Shown here one piece after another: positions 1 through 5,253 of a DNA stretch of 6,321 nt. Where the stretch lies: contig JAGADM010000040.1 of assembly GCA_017613595.1 (NCBI GenBank), forward strand, positions 1 through 6,321, in the 5' to 3' direction. A program made the position numbers and the translations under genes. The DNA is from Lachnospiraceae bacterium. GTDB lineage: Bacteria > Bacillota_A > Clostridia > Lachnospirales > Lachnospiraceae. Position 1 is the first letter of the stretch. The number at the start of each line of letters is the position of its first letter. The notes under the pieces are model-generated. The model worked only from the letters and a program-made list of their open reading frames with translations, was not told where the DNA came from and did not search any database.

Positions 1-399
1 ATTGTCATCGCGATTATCGGCGGCATTTTCGGTGAGGGAGCAGTATACCAGATTTTCAGCGGACTGGCGCAGCTGGTGTATATGGTTTGCCTGTACGGAG
101 CCCTGCAGAGCCTTACGGAGGAAGATCTTCCTTCTCTGTCGAATAAATGGTCGCTTATGGGGAAGGGGGTAATCCTGATCTGCCTTTTCAAAACCGTTGC
201 GGAAACGCTGGTAGCGATTGCCAAAAACGGTGATTCCTTGGAAGGTTACATGAATGCCTACAAGGTGGAACTGGCAGCGTATGTGGTTGCCTTTGTATTT
301 TCCGTTATTGAAATCGTTTTGCTGAAGAAAACAGCAGATGCTATCGGCGGTGTCGGGTACGAGGTATCCCTCGTCGATCATCGCTCTGACGAATACTAA
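1..399 (+). CDS. C-terminal part of an unidentified multi-spanning membrane protein (5' end outside window)
   Basis: The reading frame is open from the first base and ends at TAA 397-399, giving 132 visible residues. The gene therefore begins upstream. An internal ATG at position 76 is not a convincing start, because the frame before it is open, hydrophobic and continuous with what follows. Hydrophobic stretches lie at about visible residues 1-10, 18-37, 51-74 and 90-108. They are separated by short polar loops, and the tail is short and acidic (ending RSDEY). This pattern fits an integral membrane protein with several helices. I recognise no family motif and assign no function. The gene ends four bases before an intrinsic terminator, so it is the last gene of its own transcript and is not part of the pta-ackA unit. 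Confidence 0.8.
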   Translation: MVIAIIGGIFGEGAVYQIFSGLAQLVYMVCLYGALQSLTEEDLPSLSNKWSLMGKGVILICLFKTVAETLVAIAKNGDSLEGYMNAYKVELAAYVVAFVFSVIEIVLLKKTADAIGGVGYEVSLVDHRSDEY

Positions 400-402
400 A
401 CG

Positions 403-438
403 AAAACCCGCGCCGGCGCTGTCCGGTGCGGGTTTTTT
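403..438 (+). terminator. Intrinsic terminator after the upstream membrane protein gene
   Basis: The left arm 403-416 (AAAACCCGCGCCGG) pairs with the right arm 423-436 around a six-base loop. This gives a 14-bp GC-rich stem with a single G-U wobble. The right arm runs into six T (433-438). On the opposite strand the outer stem end gives only four T, so termination is mainly in the + direction. It insulates pta from upstream transcription. Confidence 0.93.
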
Positions 439-453
439 ATGGCATTTGCCATA
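438..453. repeat. Short palindrome between terminator and pta promoter
   Basis: TATGGCATTTGCCATA is a perfect inverted repeat with 7-bp arms around a two-base TT centre. It starts at the last T of the upstream terminator and lies about 33 bases before the pta -35 box. The size and symmetry suit a binding site for a dimeric regulator. It could also be chance or an extension of terminator structure. No known regulator motif was recognised. Confidence 0.45.
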
Positions 454-466
454 GGAAAATGTGACG

Positions 467-480
467 TTCTTTTCGAAGAA
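467..480. repeat. Small inverted repeat just upstream of the pta -35 box
   Basis: TTCTT (467-471) and AAGAA (476-480) are inverted around a TTCG centre, five bases before the proposed -35 box. The arms are short and could arise by chance. The site is noted because it abuts another inverted repeat that covers the promoter. Confidence 0.3.
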
Positions 481-509
481 ATCACTTGTATGAACTGTCG
501 ATAAGTGAT
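481..509. promoter_or_regulatory. Inverted repeat spanning the pta promoter (possible operator)
   Basis: ATCACTT (481-487) and AAGTGAT (503-509) are perfect 7-bp inverted arms whose centres are 22 bases apart, about two helical turns. The left arm overlaps the first bases of the -35 box. The right arm contains the TG of the extended -10 and touches its first base. A dimer bound to both arms would cover the promoter, so repression is a plausible role. This is inference from geometry only. Confidence 0.4.
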
Positions 510-514
510 ATATT
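486..514 (+). promoter_or_regulatory. Sigma-A-type promoter for pta-ackA
   Basis: The -35 box is TTGTAT (486-491) and the -10 box is TATATT (509-514), with the ideal 17-base spacer. TG at 506-507, one base before the -10, makes it an extended -10 promoter. Transcription would start near 521, giving a leader of about 55 bases before pta. An overlapping alternative -10, TATTAT at 511-516, has a 19-base spacer and is less good. This is the only convincing promoter between the upstream terminator and pta. Confidence 0.7.
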
Positions 515-575
515 ATAAAGTTGGAAACAAATGACCGTTTATCGGCATGAAAAGATATGAAAGGAGTCAAGAATC

Positions 576-1571
576 ATGGGATTTATTGACAGAATCAAAG
601 AAAGAGCAAAGCAGGACAAGAAGACGATTGTTCTGCCCGAGTCCATGGACAGAAGAACATGGGAAGCAGTGGAAATCATCCTGAAGGAAGGCATTGCGAA
701 TATCATCGTTCTCGGTACTCCTGAGGAGTGCGCAGAGAACAGCAAGGGTCTTGATGTTGCCGGCGCTACGGTAATCGATCCTCATACCGCTCCCGAGCTT
801 CAGGCTTATATCGACAAGCTTGTTGAGCTTCGTCAGGCAAAGGGCATGACCCCCGAGGAAGCTAAGAAGCTCCTTACGACCGACTATATGTACTATGCAT
901 GCATGATGGTTAAGATGGGTGCGGCAGACGGCGTTGTATCCGGTGCCTGCCATTCGACCGCTAACACCCTTCGTCCGTCTCTTCAGATCATCAAGACGAA
1001 GCCCGGCACGAAGCTTGTATCCGCTTTCTTCATGATGATCGTTCCGAACTGCGAGTACGGTGCAGACGGCACGTTCCTGTTTGCCGATTCCGGTCTTGAG
1101 CAGAATCCCGATCCGGAGAAGCTGGCCGCTATCGCCATCAGCTCCGCAGAGTCCTTTGAACTCCTTGTTGAGAAGCAGGCTAAGGTTGCCATGCTCAGCC
1201 ATTCCACCAAGGGCAGCGCAAAGCATGCCGATGTTGACAAGGTTCTTGCCGCTACCGCTATTGCAAAGGAACTTCGTCCTGACATCCTTTTGGACGGCGA
1301 GCTTCAGGCTGATGCCGCTATGGTTCCTTCCGTAGGCGCTTCCAAGGCTCCGGGCAGCAACGTAGCAGGTCAGGCTAACGTTCTCGTATTCCCCGACCTT
1401 GATGCCGGTAACATCGGTTACAAGCTCGTTCAGAGACTTGCAAAGGCAGAAGCTTACGGCCCTATCACCCAGGGTATCGCTGCTCCGATCAACGACCTGT
1501 CCCGCGGCTGCATCGCCGAGGATATCGTTGGTGTAGTTGCCATCACGGCTGTTCAGGCCATCGGCAAGTAA
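576..1571 (+). CDS. pta: Phosphate acetyltransferase (phosphotransacetylase)
   Basis: The 331-residue cytosolic enzyme transfers the acetyl group of acetyl-CoA to phosphate, giving acetyl phosphate and CoA. Its length matches the short single-domain Pta class (about 330 residues, without the N-terminal domains of the long enterobacterial form). Family signatures are visible: IVLPES near residue 18, MLSHSTKGSA at 206-215, DGELQ at 240-244, KAPGSNVAGQANVLVFPDL at 257-275, and YGPITQG followed by NDLSRGC at 294-312. From memory, the Methanosarcina thermophila enzyme uses Arg133, Cys159, Ser309, Arg310 and Asp316, and the same residues occur here at the same numbers. The start is set by AAGGAG at 561-566, nine bases before ATG. 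ackA follows 63 bases downstream and takes its product. A Ser at 172 sits where I recall Cys in many relatives (FADSGL); I attach no effect to it. Confidence 0.97.
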   Translation: MGFIDRIKERAKQDKKTIVLPESMDRRTWEAVEIILKEGIANIIVLGTPEECAENSKGLDVAGATVIDPHTAPELQAYIDKLVELRQAKGMTPEEAKKLLTTDYMYYACMMVKMGAADGVVSGACHSTANTLRPSLQIIKTKPGTKLVSAFFMMIVPNCEYGADGTFLFADSGLEQNPDPEKLAAIAISSAESFELLVEKQAKVAMLSHSTKGSAKHADVDKVLAATAIAKELRPDILLDGELQADAAMVPSVGASKAPGSNVAGQANVLVFPDLDAGNIGYKLVQRLAKAEAYGPITQGIAAPINDLSRGCIAEDIVGVVAITAVQAIGK

Positions 1572-1585
1572 TTCAGTGAATACAT

Positions 1586-1624
1586 AACGGCGGGCGACCT
1601 TAGCCGCCTGCCGTTTGATTTTTT
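1586..1624 (+). terminator. Terminator-like hairpin between pta and ackA (possible partial terminator or processing site)
   Basis: AACGGCGGGCG (1586-1596) pairs with CGCCTGCCGTT (1605-1615) around an eight-base loop, giving an 11-bp stem with one G-U pair. Six T follow at 1619-1624, but three bases (TGA) separate them from the stem, which should weaken termination. The T run joins directly onto the ackA ribosome binding site. ackA has no other visible promoter in the gap, so full termination is unlikely. Partial termination, or an RNA processing or stability role that sets the Pta to AckA ratio, is more plausible. Confidence 0.6.
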
Positions 1625-1634
1625 AGGAGGAAAC

Positions 1635-2825
1635 ATGAAAGTATTGGTCATCAACTGCGGCAGCAGTTCCTTAAAGTATCAGCTGATTGACTCCGAGACC
1701 GAGCAGGCTCTGGCCGTTGGTCTTTGCGAGCGTATCGGCATTGACGGACGTCTGAAGCACACCCCCGCCGGCGGCGAGAAGGTTACGCTTGAGGATCCGC
1801 TTCCGAATCACGAAGTAGCCATCAAGAACGTGCTGGCAGCTCTCACGAATCCCGAGTACGGTGTCATCAAGGATCTCTCCGAGATCGGTGCCGTAGGTCA
1901 CCGTGTCGTACACGGCGGTGAGAAGTTCACGAAGTCCGTAATCATCAATGACGAAGTCATCGAAGGCATCAAGGAGTGCAGCGACCTCGCACCGCTTCAC
2001 AACCCTGCAAACCTGATCGGTATCGACGCCTGCATGAAGCTTATGCCCGGCGTTCCGGAGGTTGCCGTATTCGATACCGCATTCCATCAGACGATGCCGA
2101 AGGAAGCTTACCTTTACGGCATTCCTTATGAGTATTATGAAAAGTACAAGGTCCGCCGTTACGGTTTCCACGGCACCAGCCACAGCTACGTATCTAAGCG
2201 TGCAATCGATATTGCAAAGCTTGATCCGAATAACAGCAAGGTTATCGTATGCCACCTCGGAAACGGCGCTTCCATCAGCGCGGTATTGAACGGCAAGTCT
2301 GTTGATACCTCCATGGGTCTTACCCCTCTTGAAGGTCTGATCATGGGTACCCGTTCCGGTGATATCGATCCGGCCATCATGGAATTTATCGCAGGCAAGG
2401 AAAAGCTTGATCTTGCAGGCGTTATGAACGTTCTCAACAAGAAGTCCGGCGTATTCGGCATGTCCGGTGTTTCGTCCGACTTCCGTGACCTTGATGCTGC
2501 TGCCAACGAAGGCAACGAGCTTGCAAAGAACGCCGTAAACGGTTTCGTTTACCGCGTTGCCAAGTATGTAGGTGCTTATGCGGCTGCCATGAACGGTGTG
2601 GATGCGATCGCATTTACCGCAGGCGTAGGTGAGAACGACAAGAAGGTTCGTAAGGCAATCTGTGAGCACTTCGGATTCCTCGGCATCAAAATTGATGACG
2701 AGAAGAACAGCATCCGCGGTGAGGAAGTCATCATTTCGACGCCCGACAGCAAGGTTAAGGTTCTCGTAATCCCGACCAACGAAGAGCTTGCCATCTGCCG
2801 CGAAACGGTTGCGCTTTGCAAGTAG
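1635..2825 (+). CDS. ackA: Acetate kinase
   Basis: The 396-residue cytosolic enzyme of the acetokinase family (ASKHA fold) converts acetyl phosphate and ADP to acetate and ATP, completing the pathway begun by Pta. The length is typical. The N-terminal phosphate-binding motif is [10 protein letters not shown] at residues 5-14, with Asn7, Ser10, Ser12 and Lys14. Further family residues are visible: HRVVHGG at 89-95 (Arg90), His122, FDTAFH at 146-151 (Asp147), RYGFHGTSH at 175-183 (His179), HLGNGAS at 207-213, GTRSGDIDP at 238-246 (Arg240), FTAGVGEN at 327-334 and TNEEL at 381-385. These match, with an offset of one, the active-site Arg91, His123, Asp148, His180, Arg241 and Glu384 that I recall for the Methanosarcina enzyme. 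No key residue is missing. AGGAGG at 1625-1630 precedes ATG by four bases, slightly close but strong. It is very probably co-transcribed with pta. Confidence 0.98.
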   Translation: MKVLVINCGSSSLKYQLIDSETEQALAVGLCERIGIDGRLKHTPAGGEKVTLEDPLPNHEVAIKNVLAALTNPEYGVIKDLSEIGAVGHRVVHGGEKFTKSVIINDEVIEGIKECSDLAPLHNPANLIGIDACMKLMPGVPEVAVFDTAFHQTMPKEAYLYGIPYEYYEKYKVRRYGFHGTSHSYVSKRAIDIAKLDPNNSKVIVCHLGNGASISAVLNGKSVDTSMGLTPLEGLIMGTRSGDIDPAIMEFIAGKEKLDLAGVMNVLNKKSGVFGMSGVSSDFRDLDAAANEGNELAKNAVNGFVYRVAKYVGAYAAAMNGVDAIAFTAGVGENDKKVRKAICEHFGFLGIKIDDEKNSIRGEEVIISTPDSKVKVLVIPTNEELAICRETVALCK

Positions 2826-2841
2826 TTTCAGGGAACAATAT

Positions 2842-2875
2842 GCGGCAGGGTTCTGAAGAATCCTGCCGCTTTTTT
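2842..2875 (+). terminator. Intrinsic terminator of the pta-ackA operon
   Basis: The stem 2842-2853 pairs with 2858-2869 around a TGAA tetraloop. It has 12 bp with one G-U pair and a strong GCGGCAGG/CCTGCCGC base, followed at once by six T (2870-2875). It begins 16 bases after the ackA stop. It separates the acetate genes from the downstream membrane-protein genes, although only 25 bases remain before the next start codon. Confidence 0.94.
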
Positions 2876-2887
2876 AAAACTTTTTTT

Positions 2888-2901
2888 GGGGGAAAAAGCA
2901 A
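2888..2901 (+). promoter_or_regulatory. G-rich ribosome binding site deciding the start at 2901
   Basis: GGGGGA (2888-2893) is the only Shine-Dalgarno-like purine run before the gene and lies about eight bases before ATG 2901. This favours ATG 2901 over the in-frame TTG at 2886, which would lie at the end of the T run with no site upstream. The G run sits in the loop of a possible weak hairpin between CTTTTT (2880-2885) and AAAAAG (2893-2898). Confidence 0.55.
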
Positions 2902-3917
2902 TGTGGAAGATTCGTACAATTCGTAAAGAAACAAGAAAAACCGTATGGAACAAGTTTGTGTCTGCTGTTTGTGTCGCATTTGTCTTTCTGGCATTTATGA
3001 ATATCGTGAAATTTTTCACTGCGGTTACACATGATATAACAGAACAGCCGAACGGGATTATGTTCATCTTCAAAACGGATGGCGTAAAACAGAAGAATCT
3101 GGCGTATGACTTATACATATTGGACTGCAGGGAGAACTGCCAGCGAATCTACGTGGAAGAGGGGTTTGAGTACGAACCTTCTGAATTGGGCAGTAAGCTC
3201 ACAAAGCTGAAAGAGAAACGGTTTAAGCACGAAGCCGAAATCGAATACTTTACGCGGGATGACAGAGACGAATACATCGAACAGAATTATGAACTCTCGT
3301 CATCCTACCGGAAAGGCTTCCCGAAAACGATAATCTGGAGAATGATTCCCATTAACAGAAGCATTGTCGGCGAGATCGGGAAACTGCTTCTTCGCCTTCT
3401 TTTCCTTGTTCTGGTCTTGATTGTCGGACTCGGAAAAGACTGGTTTTACCTTGGGGTTGTACGAAGAGACGAACAGAGCATGTGGTCCTCCGCTGAGGAC
3501 CTGACTTATGACGGAAGAGGAATCGGAATCTATCTTTTGGCCCACATCAAAGTGTTCCTTTGGAGTCTTCTTCTGATTGTCCCGGGTATCCTTAAGGATC
3601 TGGATTACCTCATGGTTCCTTACATCTTACGGGATAACCCGAGATTTACGGCTAAGGAAACCTTCCAAAAGAGTACCGAGATGATGAAAGGCAACCGCGG
3701 CCGCGCGTTTTTACTCGGCCTTTCCTATTTGTGGCTTGCGATTCCGTTCATCCCGCTTTATGTTGCTGTCTCATGGTACTTCAATGAGACGGTTACCGTT
3801 CTGTTCAGCGTAGTCTGTCTTGCCCTGTTCGTATTCCCGTATACGAATACGGTATACGCACAGTTGTATGAGGAACTTAAGAAGAAGGAAAATGAGACCG
3901 TTTCAACGGAAGTGTGA
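2901..3917 (+). CDS. DUF975-like integral membrane protein with an extra soluble insert
   Basis: This 338-residue membrane protein has hydrophobic segments at about 18-39, 160-178, 209-232, 268-290 and 297-313. The C-terminal half resembles what I know of DUF975 (a membrane family of unknown function in Firmicutes): WSLLLIVPGI at 221-230, MVPYILRDNP at 238-247, then AKETFQKSTEMMKGN at 251-265, and a tail FPYTNTVYAQLYEEL near 312-325. The N-terminus MWKIRTIRKETRK also fits the usual basic MW(K/R) start. Residues of about 40-158, between the first two membrane segments, form a charged soluble stretch of about 120 residues that I do not recall from the family, whose members are usually shorter. 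Its function is unknown. The next gene starts 12 bases after its stop, so co-transcription is very likely. The ATG at 2901 was chosen for its ribosome binding site; TTG 2886 would add five residues. Confidence 0.8.
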   Translation: MWKIRTIRKETRKTVWNKFVSAVCVAFVFLAFMNIVKFFTAVTHDITEQPNGIMFIFKTDGVKQKNLAYDLYILDCRENCQRIYVEEGFEYEPSELGSKLTKLKEKRFKHEAEIEYFTRDDRDEYIEQNYELSSSYRKGFPKTIIWRMIPINRSIVGEIGKLLLRLLFLVLVLIVGLGKDWFYLGVVRRDEQSMWSSAEDLTYDGRGIGIYLLAHIKVFLWSLLLIVPGILKDLDYLMVPYILRDNPRFTAKETFQKSTEMMKGNRGRAFLLGLSYLWLAIPFIPLYVAVSWYFNETVTVLFSVVCLALFVFPYTNTVYAQLYEELKKKENETVSTEV

Positions 3918-3932
3918 GGGCAATACTCAGTG
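3916..3932 (+). promoter_or_regulatory. Ribosome binding site and GTG start, coupled to the preceding stop codon
   Basis: GAGGG (3916-3920) overlaps the TGA stop of the preceding gene (3915-3917) and precedes GTG 3930 by nine bases. No ATG lies nearby. The next in-frame ATG is far downstream and would remove the membrane anchor, so GTG is the start. The overlap suggests translational coupling. Confidence 0.6.
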
Positions 3933-5192
3933 AAGAAAAAGCAGTTCAGACTGACAAGAAAACAGTTTTTCATCATCCTTTCGGCGCTGCTCGCGGTTGT
4001 GGTCATCGCGGAGACAGTGCTTTTGGCGAAAACATTTGCCGGAAAGAAATCATCGAAGAAGACACCTAAGGGGACATCGACCAAAGAGGCCACCCCTTCG
4101 CCTGTTCCGCAGGATGTCAGGAAGGTGGCCAGGGTTGATTTCCGGGAGATCCGTCCGGACGGATATACGAGCTGCAAGGTGTTTACTTATGATGAACTCG
4201 GACGGGAAACCATGGCCGAGATATACATCAACGGTGAACTGAGAACAGTGGAAATGACCTCTTACTACAATACCGGCAGTAAAAGGGAGACGCTGAGAGT
4301 TGCTGAGTCTGATGAGGTGAATGCAGGAGAGCTTACACTGAGCTCGGTGGTTTTCATGGACGACTTCGGAGATGTGCTTCAGGAATATGCAATGGACAGC
4401 ATCGTGACCTCGGAACAGTTCGATGATGACGGACATCTGGTCGAAATTGTGTTTTCCGTCGCACGCAATAATACCTTTCGCAATGATTCTATTTCGTGGA
4501 AGTATTCGGGCGATGTCGTCACCGAGAGAACCGTGACGAAGGGTGACGGACAGACGGCGCGCAGGGAATATGATTATGATGAATCGGGCCGGGTTTGTGC
4601 GGTCCGGGAATATAGGACGGAGAACGGAAAAGAAGAAGGCAAACCGTACACAGCGGAAATCACCTATGACGGTAACCGGAGGACGGAGACAGTCAATCGG
4701 AACGGGGTGATTAATGAGAATGTATATCTGAACGGGGCGCTTTCGTCTTGCAAATTCACGTATCCTGAAGGGGATGTGCTGGAATATGAGTACCTGATTA
4801 TTCCGGAATTCGGGAAACTTGCCCGGACCGAATTCGGAACACCGTATCATCAGCTCTGTTGCGTGAGGCAGCGGCACGAAGAAGAGGAAGTCACGATGGT
4901 GAACCCGGAATATGACAGCGAAAACCGTGTCATTACAGCCCGTGATGAAGGTGTTACGACAGGAAACTATTACCGACGATTTCGGTATTCTTATGGGGAA
5001 AACGGGAGACTGGATACTTTTTACATAGATGTGTTGACCTATAGTGACATACTCGAATATACGACAGAGTATCATTATCACTATGATGCGTTCGGTGATG
5101 TCGACAGTATTTTGATTTACACATCCGACGGAGAGCAACCTGTGTCCGAAGTGACGATTGAATGGATTACCGTTCCCGGCACGGTGCAGTAG
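3930..5192 (+). CDS. Membrane-anchored protein with degenerate YD-like repeats (first of a tandem pair)
   Basis: The 420-residue protein has a basic N-terminus (KKKQFRLTRK), one hydrophobic segment at about 12-34 and then a Lys, Thr, Ser and Pro-rich linker (about 38-62). It resembles a signal anchor followed by a wall-spanning linker. The remainder, probably outside the cell, carries repeated tyrosine/aspartate-glycine units: TYDELGR 86-92, MDDFGDV 143-149, DDDGHLVEI 165-173, YDYDESGRV 214-222, TYDGNRR 245-251, EYDSENRV 327-334, SYGENGRL 354-361 and HYDAFGDV 384-391. These resemble the YD repeats of RHS/wall-associated proteins in a weak form. The length and the absence of an RHS core motif rule out a full RHS toxin. 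Lys residues on both sides of the membrane segment leave topology uncertain. It starts 12 bases after the DUF975-like gene and is followed by a paralogue. The function is unknown; surface binding or scaffolding is a guess. Confidence 0.72.
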   Translation: MKKKQFRLTRKQFFIILSALLAVVVIAETVLLAKTFAGKKSSKKTPKGTSTKEATPSPVPQDVRKVARVDFREIRPDGYTSCKVFTYDELGRETMAEIYINGELRTVEMTSYYNTGSKRETLRVAESDEVNAGELTLSSVVFMDDFGDVLQEYAMDSIVTSEQFDDDGHLVEIVFSVARNNTFRNDSISWKYSGDVVTERTVTKGDGQTARREYDYDESGRVCAVREYRTENGKEEGKPYTAEITYDGNRRTETVNRNGVINENVYLNGALSSCKFTYPEGDVLEYEYLIIPEFGKLARTEFGTPYHQLCCVRQRHEEEEVTMVNPEYDSENRVITARDEGVTTGNYYRRFRYSYGENGRLDTFYIDVLTYSDILEYTTEYHYHYDAFGDVDSILIYTSDGEQPVSEVTIEWITVPGTVQ

Positions 5193-5231
5193 AGATACAA
5201 ACGGCTGCCGCCGGCGTGCGGTGAAACAGAG

Positions 5232-5253
5232 AAAGGAGAGGGGAGGGTAGATG
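5232..5253 (+). promoter_or_regulatory. Extended purine-rich ribosome binding site of the second YD-like gene
   Basis: A 16-base run of A and G (5232-5247) contains two Shine-Dalgarno cores: AAAGGAG (5232-5237 region) and GGGAGGG (5241-5247). The second core lies about four bases before ATG 5251. It supports this start. The 58-base gap before the gene contains a weak GC-rich foldback near 5205-5223 but no T run, so no terminator separates the two YD-like genes. Confidence 0.6.

Noticed and set aside
440..575. CcpA-type cre site or a riboswitch upstream of pta
   Set aside because: No stretch fits the cre consensus without breaking its spacing, and the predicted leader of about 55 bases is too short and unstructured for a known riboswitch.
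567..1226. Long minus-strand open frame opposite pta (219 codons)
   Set aside because: It lies inside a certain pta gene, has no recognisable motif or ribosome binding site, and is explained by the codon bias of the sense strand.
1671..2669. Long minus-strand open frame opposite ackA (332 codons)
   Set aside because: It mirrors the codon pattern of ackA, which carries all acetate kinase motifs. The antisense product shows no family features.
2886..2900. TTG at 2886 as start of the DUF975-like protein
   Set aside because: It lies within a T run with no Shine-Dalgarno sequence before it. ATG 2901 has GGGGGA at a suitable distance and gives the family-like MW(K/R) start.
4050..5138. Long minus-strand open frame opposite the first YD-like gene (362 codons)
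   Set aside because: The sense frame has a start with a ribosome binding site, a membrane anchor and internal repeats shared with its paralogue. The antisense frame has none of these.
5193..5250. Terminator between the two YD-like genes
   Set aside because: The GC-rich foldback near 5205-5223 has only about five weak pairs and no T run follows it.
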